From NCBI RefSeq assembly GCF_003931855.1, contig NZ_CP034248.1, forward strand, positions 3,348,001 through 3,412,000: a stretch of DNA of 64,000 nucleotides, in the 5' to 3' direction. Below the pieces are notes generated by a model. That model saw nothing but the letters and a program-made list of their open reading frames with translations, was not told where the DNA came from and made no database searches. The stretch's first letter is position 1; each line of letters starts with the position of its first letter. The DNA comes from Paenibacillus lentus. GTDB lineage: Bacteria; Bacillota; Bacilli; Paenibacillales; Paenibacillaceae. Position numbers and translations under genes: made by a program. This document shows, in pieces, positions 18,592-26,215 of the stretch.

Positions 18592-19851
18592 GAGGAATAT
18601 AACAAGACCATCTCGAAGCAGAATATTGAATACGTGCAGCAGTATCTAGCCGAAATCAATCTATATCGTGGCGAAATAACGGGCAAATATAGTCCTGAGC
18701 TGCTAAGGGCGGTCGAAAGATTCCAAGATAACTACAACTCTAGTGAATTATCTGCGGAGCTTCAGTATAAGTTCGACGAGGTGAATGGCAAGATCGATCA
18801 TAGAGTCTTAAATTTGATTTATATGAAAAAGGATCTCGTCGAAAAATCGCCTCGTAACCTGGATATGTGTCTGATACCCGGGGGCTTGAAGGATACGCGA
18901 AGTGTATTTGAAAAAACGATATACTACTTCAATAAATCCATAGACAGCTTCAAGGAAATCGGCTCTGATATTATGGTGGCAGCAGATGAACGAGCGAATA
19001 AGGCGCTGGATTCACCGGGCGATTTTCTGAATTATATTAGCTTCGGCATCCCCAAAGGAATTTATGATGGCTATGCTTATCGAGCTGAGAACAGGCATGA
19101 ATCTGCTTATACTTATATTGATTGGCTATCCTCCGGAGTATTGTCCGGGGTGTATGAACCGTTTGTAGGCGCCTTTAACCCGGACGATCCATATTCTAAA
19201 GAGCATTGGCTAGATAGCATAGGGCTGGCCGCTCAAATTGTAGGTCTTGGGGCTGCAAGAATGCAGCTTAAATCAAACTCCACAGGCAGCGGCGGATCAC
19301 TTAACGCTAACACTAACGTAGACTTAAATAAGACAAAGAAAGTAGAAACTGAGCCGAAAAAGACGAATCCAGATCCAGTAAATAATTCTTTGGATAACAA
19401 GGGGAAAGATGAATTACGTGCACGGGTTGAGGCAAATATTGAGCAGAGCGCAGCTGCAAGAGAAGCGTCCAGGTTCGACGAGTATTTGAAGAAAGAGAAG
19501 GAATTGCTTGAAGCTATAGAGAAAAAGAATGAGGGTATGGGTAATGGTGTTAGTCGTAATACCATTATTAACTCAGCAACACAGGCTAAAAAAGGCGGAG
19601 AGACTGTTGTAGGACATGCTCTACAAAAACATGCAGGAAGAAATCCTGAAATTTGGGGTAAAGTTAAGGGTGGCTCAGACCAAATTAATCAGACAGCACA
19701 GAGGCATTTAGAGGAAATTATTGATGCTCCGGGAGATTTCGTTAAAGTTACAAACAATAGGGGAATCACATTCCTAGAAAAGAAATTACCTGATGGACGG
19801 GGAGTAAGACTTAATCAAGACGGAACATTTAAGGGCTTTATTGACCAATAA
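18592..19851 (+). CDS. toxin cassette 5: truncated pretoxin with an unassigned toxin domain
   Basis: Pretoxin homology begins at 18592 (GAGGAATATAACAAGACC); the first usable start is GTG 18634 ([17 protein letters not shown]). The pretoxin and linker run to KKNEGMGNG. The last about 105 residues (GHALQKHAGRNPEIWGKV, PGDFVKVTNNRGITFLEKKL, PDGRGVRLNQDGTFKGFID) look like a compact RNase domain of the barnase/BECR type: a His-Lys-His stretch, then paired strands and a DGxF-KGFI end. That fold assignment is inference. Start context is poor, so it is probably silent unless read from an upstream transcript. Confidence 0.6.
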   Translation, partial: EEYNKTISKQNIEYVQQYLAEINLYRGEITGKYSPELLRAVERFQDNYNSSELSAELQYKFDEVNGKIDHRVLNLIYMKKDLVEKSPRNLDMCLIPGGLKDTRSVFEKTIYYFNKSIDSFKEIGSDIMVAADERANKALDSPGDFLNYISFGIPKGIYDGYAYRAENRHESAYTYIDWLSSGVLSGVYEPFVGAFNPDDPYSKEHWLDSIGLAAQIVGLGAARMQLKSNSTGSGGSLNANTNVDLNKTKKVETEPKKTNPDPVNNSLDNKGKDELRARVEANIEQSAAAREASRFDEYLKKEKELLEAIEKKNEGMGNGVSRNTIINSATQAKKGGETVVGHALQKHAGRNPEIWGKVKGGSDQINQTAQRHLEEIIDAPGDFVKVTNNRGITFLEKKLPDGRGVRLNQDGTFKGFIDQ

Positions 19852-19865
19852 AAGGAGTGGATAGT

Positions 19866-20363
19866 TTGGAAAACCTTGAAATTATATTAGAGGACTTCCG
19901 AAAAGATGAGTTAGACAAGTTAATTTATGATGAACTTAAAATTAACTCATCAGAAGTTAAATCCTCCCATTTCTTTGACAACAACAATGGAGCAGATATT
20001 GAATTTCATCAAATCAAAAGTTTCAGGGAAGTACTTTCACCGATTGGAACGGGAAATGTATTTCTGAACCAAATGGAAATAGGATGTAGTATAAAAGATG
20101 TGATGGTAATATTTTCCTTTGATAAAGAATTTGGGGATATTACATTTAATTTTTCAGAGAATGAGCTATACGAGGGCAAGAGTTCTGAGGTAAGGCTGAA
20201 AGCCAAAAAAATATTAGAAACTCTAGTAGGTCTAAAAGACAAATTCAATATTCCAAATATCAGAATCGGTTTTGAGCCTGCATCTGACGATGACACTTGC
20301 CTAGTTGAGATTGGTGAGGAAGTAGTTGATTTAGAGAGTGCTGTAGAATTTATTTTGAGCTAG
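19866..20363 (+). CDS. immunity protein of cassette 5
   Basis: A 165-residue acidic protein. TTG 19866 is preferred, because AAAGGAG (19851-19857), overlapping the toxin stop, lies eight bases upstream; a GTG at 19857 would overlap the site. It begins MENLEIILEDFRKDELDKLI and ends with an acidic stretch (EPASDDDTCLVEIGEEVVDL). I know no family name. A terminator and a long intercassette repeat follow. Confidence 0.6.
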   Translation: MENLEIILEDFRKDELDKLIYDELKINSSEVKSSHFFDNNNGADIEFHQIKSFREVLSPIGTGNVFLNQMEIGCSIKDVMVIFSFDKEFGDITFNFSENELYEGKSSEVRLKAKKILETLVGLKDKFNIPNIRIGFEPASDDDTCLVEIGEEVVDLESAVEFILS

Positions 20364-20372
20364 TACCCAAAA

Positions 20373-20410
20373 CCTTAAGGGGCGTACCACCCTCTTAAGG
20401 CTCTTTTTTT
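20373..20410 (+). terminator. rho-independent terminator
   Basis: CCTTAAGGGG pairs with CCCTCTTAAGG (one bulge) around CGTACCA, followed by CTCTTTTTTT. It closes cassette 5. Confidence 0.8.
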
Positions 20411-20605
20411 GGTGGGGCTACCCAGTGGCGAATGAACCCATTATTCAATCAATAACACTTTTAACCCTTTTAATACCCGTATGAAAATTTCTTCATTCCA
20501 ATTGTACGCACTTTTCAGATTGACAAATATAACCTAAATAACGCAATAGGGTTACATTAAACTGGTCGATTTTGGTTAGATACCACCATCATTGACCTGT
20601 TTTCT
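20411..20605 (+). repeat. intercassette repeat, long form, copy C
   Basis: It begins GGTGGGGCTACCCAGTGGCG and contains AATACCCGTATGAAAATTTC and CAATTGTACGCAC. It ends in the more diverged hairpin CTGGTCGATTTTGG / CCATCATTGACCTG. It is the most diverged of the three long copies. Confidence 0.75.
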
Positions 20606-20769
20606 ATTATCTTTGTTTTCTCCCTTGCCTATGAAAATAATTGATTTCTGTAAATAATTTTCGCAACTATTAAAGGGGGGAGTGGCGATTACTATGACGA
20701 GAAGGTTGTCCGAAGAAAAGAAAAACCTTTGCAACTATTCCCATCGTTACCCCGATAGCAAGTGTACTA

Positions 20770-20852
20770 AGGCTAATCCTCTAAGACCAGGAGGTCTTTA
20801 ATGTCGATGTCCAATGCTCTGCAAATCGTTTCTAATGTCTCGAAATATGCAC
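20770..20852 (-). pseudogene. C-terminal remnant of an Xre-type regulator
   Basis: The minus strand reads AYFETLETICRALDIDIKDL, the standard last helices of small helix-turn-helix regulators (YFETLExICxALDI). The rest of the gene is missing; the remnant abuts the EndoU-like fragment. Confidence 0.5.
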
Positions 20853-20853
20853 T

Positions 20854-21066
20854 GTGTGTGTCAAAAAACATGTGTTGCTTGAAACTAAAGAAAATGGATT
20901 AAACCTTATTTTTGATGGGGAAATACTCAAAAATGGGAATGCCAATGGTTTTCATTATGAAGGGATGCCAAATAGTAATGGTAAAATTGTCGGGAATGTT
21001 GACCCACCTAATGAGTTTGGTGTTTATCAAGCCAATGTTGATATTAATGGAGTAAAAGAAAGAGAA
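20854..21066 (+). pseudogene. EndoU toxin fragment
   Basis: The reading NLIFDGEILKNGNANGFHYE, then GMPNSNGKIVGNVDPPNEFG and VYQANVDINGVKER, matches the first half of bacterial EndoU ribonuclease domains: an Ile/Leu-Phe-Asp-Gly-Glu start and the catalytic-region GFHYEG. It then runs into the linker DNA of another cassette (AAAGAGAAAGAATTGCTTGAAGC), where the frame ends. The 5' pretoxin and the 3' half with the second catalytic region are absent. Confidence 0.65.
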
Positions 21067-21460
21067 AGAATTGCTTGAAGCTATAGAGAAAAAGAAAACA
21101 AGCCAGCCTCTTGAGGGGACGGGTAATAGTAGATTACCTGACAGTATGTTAGGGAAAAATGATACAGACCCATTTAGAGAAATTTATGGTCCTGGGCAAT
21201 TAAATATATATGAAGATGCTTCAATAAGTGCTCTAAGACATGAATATCAACATTTTCTAGACGATATGGCAAAAGGCTACCCTATATTGGATGTTACTTA
21301 TGAGTTTAAAAATAGAATTATTATGGAACTCAGAGCATACATGGTTGAAATAAAAGAGGCTGACCGAATCGGTAACAAGGCTCTTGCTGAACAACTGTGG
21401 AACAACTATAGATCTGAAAGGCAATATCTAATAGATAACTTTAGTCCAATAAATGAATAA
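21057..21460 (+). CDS. toxin cassette 6: linker plus zincin-type metallopeptidase toxin
   Basis: Only the end of the common linker is present ([20 protein letters not shown]), followed by about 110 residues of toxin. The sequence SALRHEYQHFLDDM carries an HExxH zinc motif and is followed by RIIMELRAYMVEI, whose Glu could be a third ligand, as in zincin toxins. The protein ends ERQYLIDNFSPINE. No start with a ribosome binding site exists, so it is a silent cassette. The neighbouring immunity gene is broken by an IS3 element. Confidence 0.65.
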
Positions 21461-21657
21461 GAGGAGCGATGAAGAGTGAAACCTTTAAGTTTATCGAAGG
21501 AAATAAGAGAAGGTAAATTAAACGATATTGAAATTATCAAGTGTTTAGATATTCATCATAATCAGGTTTTAGTAAGTGCTATCTATTTAGCCCCCAAATG
21601 AACTTGGACAGTACACCCCTTATTCCGATAGAATGAAATCAGTCGGAGGGGAACGCA

Positions 21658-21984
21658 ATGGAAAGAAAACGGTATGATCTGAACTTCAAGAAAAAGGTTG
21701 TATCCAAGGGGCATGAAATCGGCAATATGACGGCAGTAGCCAGGCAGCATGATCTTGATCCGAAGATGGTGCTGCGCTGGGCAAGAGAATTGAAACGCAA
21801 GGATCTTGACGAATTGGATGGCGATGCTTTGAAGCATGCTTCATTCGTTCCTACAGCCTCAGATTATGCAGCCTTGGAGAAGGAGCACGAGAAGCTTAAG
21901 AAGCTCTATGCAGAGCAGGCGCTAGAGAGGGAAATCCTCCGTGACCTGTTAAAAAAAACGAACCCACACTTGCGGATAAAATAG
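21658..21984 (+). CDS. IS3-family transposase, OrfA
   Basis: A 108-residue protein with the helix-turn-helix RYDLNFKKKVVSKGHEIGNM, then TAVARQHDLDPKMVLRWARE, and a leucine-zipper-like C-terminus (LEKEHEKLKKLYAEQALERE). ATG 21658 follows a GGAGGGGAACGCA site. Near its end an A8 run (about 21951-21958) is placed where a -1 frameshift would fuse it to OrfB, as known for this family. Confidence 0.85.
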   Translation: MERKRYDLNFKKKVVSKGHEIGNMTAVARQHDLDPKMVLRWARELKRKDLDELDGDALKHASFVPTASDYAALEKEHEKLKKLYAEQALEREILRDLLKKTNPHLRIK

Positions 21985-22004
21985 AAATTTCGCAGAAATA
22001 CATC

Positions 22005-22916
22005 ATGCAGGGCTATTCAATCAGCCTTGTGCTGCGCATTCTGGAAGTGGAGCGTTCCACATATTATGCACATGTGAATCGCCCGAATCAGCAAACTGAG
22101 CGAATCCTCAGGAACGGTCGCTCCGCGCCTGGTTACTCATATACGCAAGACAACAAGCGAATTAGCGATGAGCAAATCTGTGAGTGGATCATGGAGCTGT
22201 TGGCCGATGAGTACACGTCTGTCTACGGATACCGCAAGCTGACAAAGATGCTGAGGCGCCAGCACCACCTTGTGATTAACAAGAAGAAAGTCTATCGGCT
22301 GTGCAAGAAAATGAATGTGCTTCGCCCTCAGCGGAAGCTCAAGGCCAAGCATCCGAAACGACTCGCAAATAACAAAGTCATTACCGCTTCCAATCAACTG
22401 TGGGAAACGGATATTAAGTATGGTTGGCTCGAAGGTGAACAGCGCTTTTTCTTCCTGATGAGCATCATCGATGTGTTCGACCGAGCAATTGTTGCTTATC
22501 ATCATGGCTTGTCCTGCGAGGCTAAGGATCTGGTTCAAATCACGCAGGAGGCACTAATGAAGCGCCAGCTCTTTGACAAGGCGAATCGACCAATTATTCG
22601 ATCGGATAACGGTCCACAGTTCATTAGCCATCGGTTTGCGGAGGCTTGTGAACAGTTTGGAATTATCCACGAACGAATACCGCCTAAGACGCCGAATAAG
22701 AACGCCCACATCGAGTCTTTTCACTCGATCCTTGAATCGGAATGTTACCAGCGCCACGATTTTGAGAGCTACCAACAGGCATATAAGATCGTTAGCGGTT
22801 TTATCTACAATTACAATCGCAATCGCATCCATGGAAGCATATATGATATGTCGCCGTACGAATACATGGAAGCAGTCCGGCAAGGCAATGTAAGACCCAA
22901 GGAAATCAACGTGTAA
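22005..22916 (+). CDS. IS3-family transposase, OrfB (DDE integrase)
   Basis: The catalytic integrase of the element, 303 residues as given. In the -1 frame relative to OrfA the reading is open from the A8 run (NEPTLADKIEISQKYIMQGY), so the active protein is probably an OrfAB fusion made by frameshifting. DDE residues: Asp in WETDIKYGW, Asp in IIRSDNGPQF, Glu in KNAHIESFHSILE. The HTH_21 part (DEYTSVYGYRKLTKML) precedes the rve core. No stop interrupts it, so the element may be active. Confidence 0.9.
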   Translation: MQGYSISLVLRILEVERSTYYAHVNRPNQQTERILRNGRSAPGYSYTQDNKRISDEQICEWIMELLADEYTSVYGYRKLTKMLRRQHHLVINKKKVYRLCKKMNVLRPQRKLKAKHPKRLANNKVITASNQLWETDIKYGWLEGEQRFFFLMSIIDVFDRAIVAYHHGLSCEAKDLVQITQEALMKRQLFDKANRPIIRSDNGPQFISHRFAEACEQFGIIHERIPPKTPNKNAHIESFHSILESECYQRHDFESYQQAYKIVSGFIYNYNRNRIHGSIYDMSPYEYMEAVRQGNVRPKEINV

Positions 22917-23274
22917 GGCATGATCGTCATCAGATGAAAAACTATGAAACATCGAGCGATTCTATGCAATCATTCGAATAAGAGGTGCTGTGTCCAATAT
23001 TAGGGGGTTAACCCGCTATAAGCCAGATTGTCAGCAGAAAAATGTGTAACGAAGAGATCATTTCTAAACTTTCTTACATCAGCAAATTTAGAGACCCTAA
23101 TGTAAATAAACTCTTTGGAATCGACACCATAGGGCATTATAGCATAGCGGCACTTTTGGCTATTGATACTCCTGAATCGAAAAGCAAATATGAAGAATTA
23201 ATGGCTGATCTTGATGAGTGGGATCAAGAAATTGTGGAAAGAATTGCAGCAGGCATGAGTTAGTTAATAACGGT

Positions 23275-23390
23275 GGTGGGGCTACCCATTGCCGAATAAA
23301 TCAACAACAATTTAGGTTTACACAAGCAAAGGCTTATTTTAACTTGCATCGTAAGTTGGAATGGGCCTCTTTTACATATTGCCTAATTCA
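23275..23390 (+). repeat. intercassette repeat, short form, copy b
   Basis: The core GGTGGGGCTACCCATTGCCG starts 11 bases after an immunity stop. The terminator-like stem is weaker here (GGCTTATTTTAACTT / AAGTTGGAATGGGCC). The repeat ends at CCTAATTCAGGG, where it joins directly to pretoxin sequence GAAGACGAGC; copies a and c instead continue for 80-100 bases. Confidence 0.75.
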
Positions 23391-23422
23391 GGGAAGACGA
23401 GCAAATCAACGCCTATTTTGAA

Positions 23423-25225
23423 ATGCTGCAGAATGGAAATGCTGAAGAGCGTTCATTTGCTGAACAGCAGCTTATGTTAATTAAAAGTGCCTTCGATCAA
23501 ATTGCTCAATACCAAACGGAATATGCGATATATAGCAAGTTTGGCAATCAGAAGTATATGGATGAAGCTCATCAATTGGCGGAGCAAGCACGGGCACAGC
23601 TATCAGCGCTTGGCGTATCGGAGAAGTGGTATGCAGCCGATGTCAATTTAAGAGCTCATTTTATGGGCTCACCGCTGCGTGCGCTTCGGTATGACCCCTA
23701 CAAAACAGATGGCTCGGCCATGCCTGCCCTGAGTGAACAACGTTTCGCCATTGCATTAGGCATGATTAACTTGAATTATCAAAACTGGGCAAGAGATCGC
23801 TATGAATTCATTGAGGCAGGAGCAATTGCAGCAGAAGCAAGACGAAAAGAAATTCCACTTAAAGTAGAGGAATATAACAAGACCATCTCGAAGCAGAATA
23901 TTGAATATGTGCAGCAGTACCTAGCCGAAATCAATCTATATCGTGGCGAAATAACGGGTAAATATAGTCCTGAGCTGCTCAGGGCGGTCGAAAGATTCCA
24001 AGATAACTACAACTCTAGTGAATTATCTGCGGAGCTTCAGTATAAGTTCGACGAGGTCAATGGCAAGATCGATCATAGAGTCTTAAATTTGATTTATATG
24101 AACAAGGATCTCGTCGAAAAATCGCCTCGTAACCTGGATATGTGTCTCATACCCGGGGGCTTGGAGGATACGCGAAGTGTATTTGAAAAAACGATAGATT
24201 ACTTCAATAAATCCATAGACAGCTTCAAGGAAATCGGCTCCGATATTATGGTGGCAGCAGATGAACGAGCGAATAAGGCGCTGGATTCACCGGGCGATTT
24301 TCTGAATTATATTAGCTTCGGCATTCCCAAAGGAATTTATGATGGTTATGCCTACCGAGCTGAAAACAGGCATGAATCTGCCTATACTTATATTGATTGG
24401 TTATCCTCGGGAGTATTGTCCGGGGTGTATGAACCGTTTGTAGGCATCTTTACCACGGACGATCCATTTTCCAAACAGCATTGGCTAGATAGTGCAGGGC
24501 TGGCCGCTCAAATGTTCGGCATAGGGTATGTAAGAATGCAGCTTAAATCGAACTCCAAAGGCAGCGGCGGATCACTTAACGCTAACACTAACGTAGACTT
24601 AAATAAGACAAAGAAAGTAGAAACTGAGCCGAAAAAGACTAATCCAGATCTAGTAGATAATTCTTTGGGGAATAAGGGGAAAGATGAATTACGTGCATGG
24701 GTTGAGGCAAATCTTGAGCGGAGCGCAGCTGTAAGAGAAGCGTCCAGGTTCTACGAGTATTTGAAGAAAGAGAAGGAATTGCTAGAAGCTATAGAGAAAA
24801 AGAATGAGGGTATGGGTAATGGTGGTAAAAAATTCTCAGACATGAGTGCTGATGAACAATTAGCTATAGCAAAGCATTATTCCCAGAGAGCACCAATCGA
24901 AATACCAGAAAATGCGAACATGAAGGCTAAGTCAATGGCTGATGGATATGAACAAATAACCTACAAATGGAATGACGGGACATATAAATACGAAGTAAGA
25001 TGGCACACTAGAACCTCTGGAGCACCTGCTGACCAAGGAAACACTTGGGTAATTCAAAGGACAATCCCAGGTAGTGGTGGGAACAAACCACAATCCTTCT
25101 TCAAGATTGGAGAAAATGAGTGGGTCGAGGGGTACAGATGGTATGATGCAATTGCCGCCAGAAAAGCGGGAACTGCAACTCCAGAGCAAGTTAGAATTTT
25201 AGACCAAGGACATTGGAAGGAGTAA
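23423..25225 (+). CDS. toxin cassette 7: truncated pretoxin with type 17-like toxin domain
   Basis: Pretoxin homology starts at about 23388 ([13 protein letters not shown]), fused to the short repeat. The pretoxin and linker are near-identical to the 9007 gene, ending KKNEGMGNGG. The last about 130 residues (KKFSDMSADEQLAIAKHYS, YEQITYKWNDGTYKYEVRWH, SGAPADQGNTWVIQRTIPG, ending QVRILDQGHWKE) resemble polymorphic toxin type 17 as I remember it: an RWHTRT segment, a GNTWV segment and a final GHWK. No ribosome binding site is seen for ATG 23423, so it is probably silent. Its immunity gene is intact. Confidence 0.65.
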   Translation: MLQNGNAEERSFAEQQLMLIKSAFDQIAQYQTEYAIYSKFGNQKYMDEAHQLAEQARAQLSALGVSEKWYAADVNLRAHFMGSPLRALRYDPYKTDGSAMPALSEQRFAIALGMINLNYQNWARDRYEFIEAGAIAAEARRKEIPLKVEEYNKTISKQNIEYVQQYLAEINLYRGEITGKYSPELLRAVERFQDNYNSSELSAELQYKFDEVNGKIDHRVLNLIYMNKDLVEKSPRNLDMCLIPGGLEDTRSVFEKTIDYFNKSIDSFKEIGSDIMVAADERANKALDSPGDFLNYISFGIPKGIYDGYAYRAENRHESAYTYIDWLSSGVLSGVYEPFVGIFTTDDPFSKQHWLDSAGLAAQMFGIGYVRMQLKSNSKGSGGSLNANTNVDLNKTKKVETEPKKTNPDLVDNSLGNKGKDELRAWVEANLERSAAVREASRFYEYLKKEKELLEAIEKKNEGMGNGGKKFSDMSADEQLAIAKHYSQRAPIEIPENANMKAKSMADGYEQITYKWNDGTYKYEVRWHTRTSGAPADQGNTWVIQRTIPGSGGNKPQSFFKIGENEWVEGYRWYDAIAARKAGTATPEQVRILDQGHWKE

Positions 25226-25228
25226 AGT

Positions 25229-25633
25229 ATGAAAACGGATATAGTTAATGATTCCTACTATACAGGATTTGAAGGCGAGCCTGAAATTGCTTTTGTCTAT
25301 GAAAAGCTCAATGAAAGACGGGTTCTTAAAATGTGGACTGGTTATTTTGAAACCATGTTAGATTTAATGTGTCAGTATGAAGCTTACAATGATGGTATCT
25401 TGCGTGAATATTACGTTCAAGAAGGTTGGTACGAGGAAAGTCCTTGGGAATTAACAAATCTTGATGCTACTATTCAGTTATTTAAATCATTTAATTTACA
25501 AAACGTGGATGTAAAGGCAGTTGAAGCATCTCCGAATATAGTACCCACACTACCTAAAGTTGCATGCGAGATTACACAGTTTTTAGAACATGCCAAGAGT
25601 AATGAAAGTAATGTATATATTGTTTATGATTAA
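25229..25633 (+). CDS. immunity protein of cassette 7
   Basis: A 134-residue acidic protein three bases after the toxin stop. Its ribosome binding site GGAAGGAG lies within the last codons of the toxin, so the two are translationally linked. It starts MKTDIVNDSYYTGFEGEPEI and has an EEYY/EGWYEESPWEL-like acidic-aromatic centre. No family recognised; role from position. Confidence 0.6.
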   Translation: MKTDIVNDSYYTGFEGEPEIAFVYEKLNERRVLKMWTGYFETMLDLMCQYEAYNDGILREYYVQEGWYEESPWELTNLDATIQLFKSFNLQNVDVKAVEASPNIVPTLPKVACEITQFLEHAKSNESNVYIVYD

Positions 25634-25917
25634 TCGTATATGTCCCGCACCGCGCACCGCCCAATTAGCGGGTGAGGAATAACGAAGCCAAGCAAATTCG
25701 GCAATCTATGGTACTGGGTAAATAGAACTCGGTTGATTAGTGTGAAGCGATGCGCTAACATATTTAAAAATTTGGGTTTTGCCGTTATGGCAAGCCTGTT
25801 ACTTAATGATCGGATTATTCCAATGTGACAAATTCAAGACTCTAAAAACGCCTTATGCTTTGTATGTCTGGTGTGATTCCTGCTTGTAGAGTGTCTAACC
25901 TATAAAGGAAGACAACA
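25634..25917. other. degenerate spacer without a recognisable gene
   Basis: About 280 bases with stops in all frames. I see no repeat core, no terminator and no conserved motif. It replaces the intercassette repeat expected after an immunity gene and ends abruptly at the duplicated immunity fragment. Confidence 0.4.
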
Positions 25918-26025
25918 TGGACGAATATTGTTTGGATTAACCGAACAAAAATTACTCGCCATGGTTGAAGTATCTGATATTAGCAAAACAGAACATGAAC
26001 AATTAAAACTTGCTTTAAATGTTTA
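25918..26025 (+). pseudogene. duplicated 3' end of the orphan immunity gene
   Basis: The reading DEYCLD in one frame and GRILFGLTEQKLLAMVEVSD in the other ends LKLALNV and TAA. It is nearly base-for-base the same as 14121-14228. Homology continues unbroken into the following short repeat, so a block of about 300 bases (immunity end plus repeat) exists twice in the island. Confidence 0.75.
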
Positions 26026-26032
26026 AAAATTT

Positions 26033-26215
26033 TGGGCCACCCATTACCGAATAAATCACAAAAATTTAAGTTTAAACAAGCAGAGACCTATTTTAACTTG
26101 TATCGTAAGTTGAAATGGGTCTCTTTTTCATATTGCTTAATTTATGGTTGATTATGGTCAGTACCAATCATAATTATTTCCGCTAAAAAGTTGAACGGTC
26201 TGCCTTACCCCACTT
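26033..26215 (+). repeat. intercassette repeat, short form, copy c, with terminator
   Basis: The core TTGGGCCACCCATTACCGAA is followed at 26084-26128 by AGACCTATTTTAACTT / AAGTTGAAATGGGTCT and CTTTTTC. It is very similar to copy a, including ATGGTCAGTACCAATCATAA and the beginning of the next cassette. Confidence 0.8.

Larger units (their letters stand above)
21590..23007 (+). mobile_element. IS3-family (IS150-like) insertion sequence
   Basis: About 1.42 kb with two overlapping transposase frames. The ends are imperfect inverted repeats: left CCCCCAAATGAACTTGGACA, right reverse complement CCCCCTAATATTGGACA. TTA flanks both sides (21587-21589 and 23008-23010), consistent with a three-base target duplication. 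It sits inside the cassette 6 immunity gene. Confidence 0.85.
21477..23263 (+). pseudogene. immunity gene of cassette 6, split by an IS3 element
   Basis: GTG 21477, with GAGGAG upstream, starts MKPLSLSKEIREGKLNDIEI and continues to SAIYL at 21589, where the insertion begins. Beyond the element (from 23008) the gene continues, ending SKYEELMADLDEWDQEIVER then IAAGMS and TAG at 23261-23263. The two parts are out of frame by one base near an A5 run just before CNEEIISKLSYISKFRDPNV, so there is a frameshift as well as the insertion. The helical pattern and position suggest immunity to the zincin toxin. It should no longer protect. Confidence 0.6.

Noticed and set aside
13419-26215. The six short repeated cores as a CRISPR array
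   Set aside because: They are kilobases apart, separated by genes and of two different lengths. There are no regular spacers and no cas genes.
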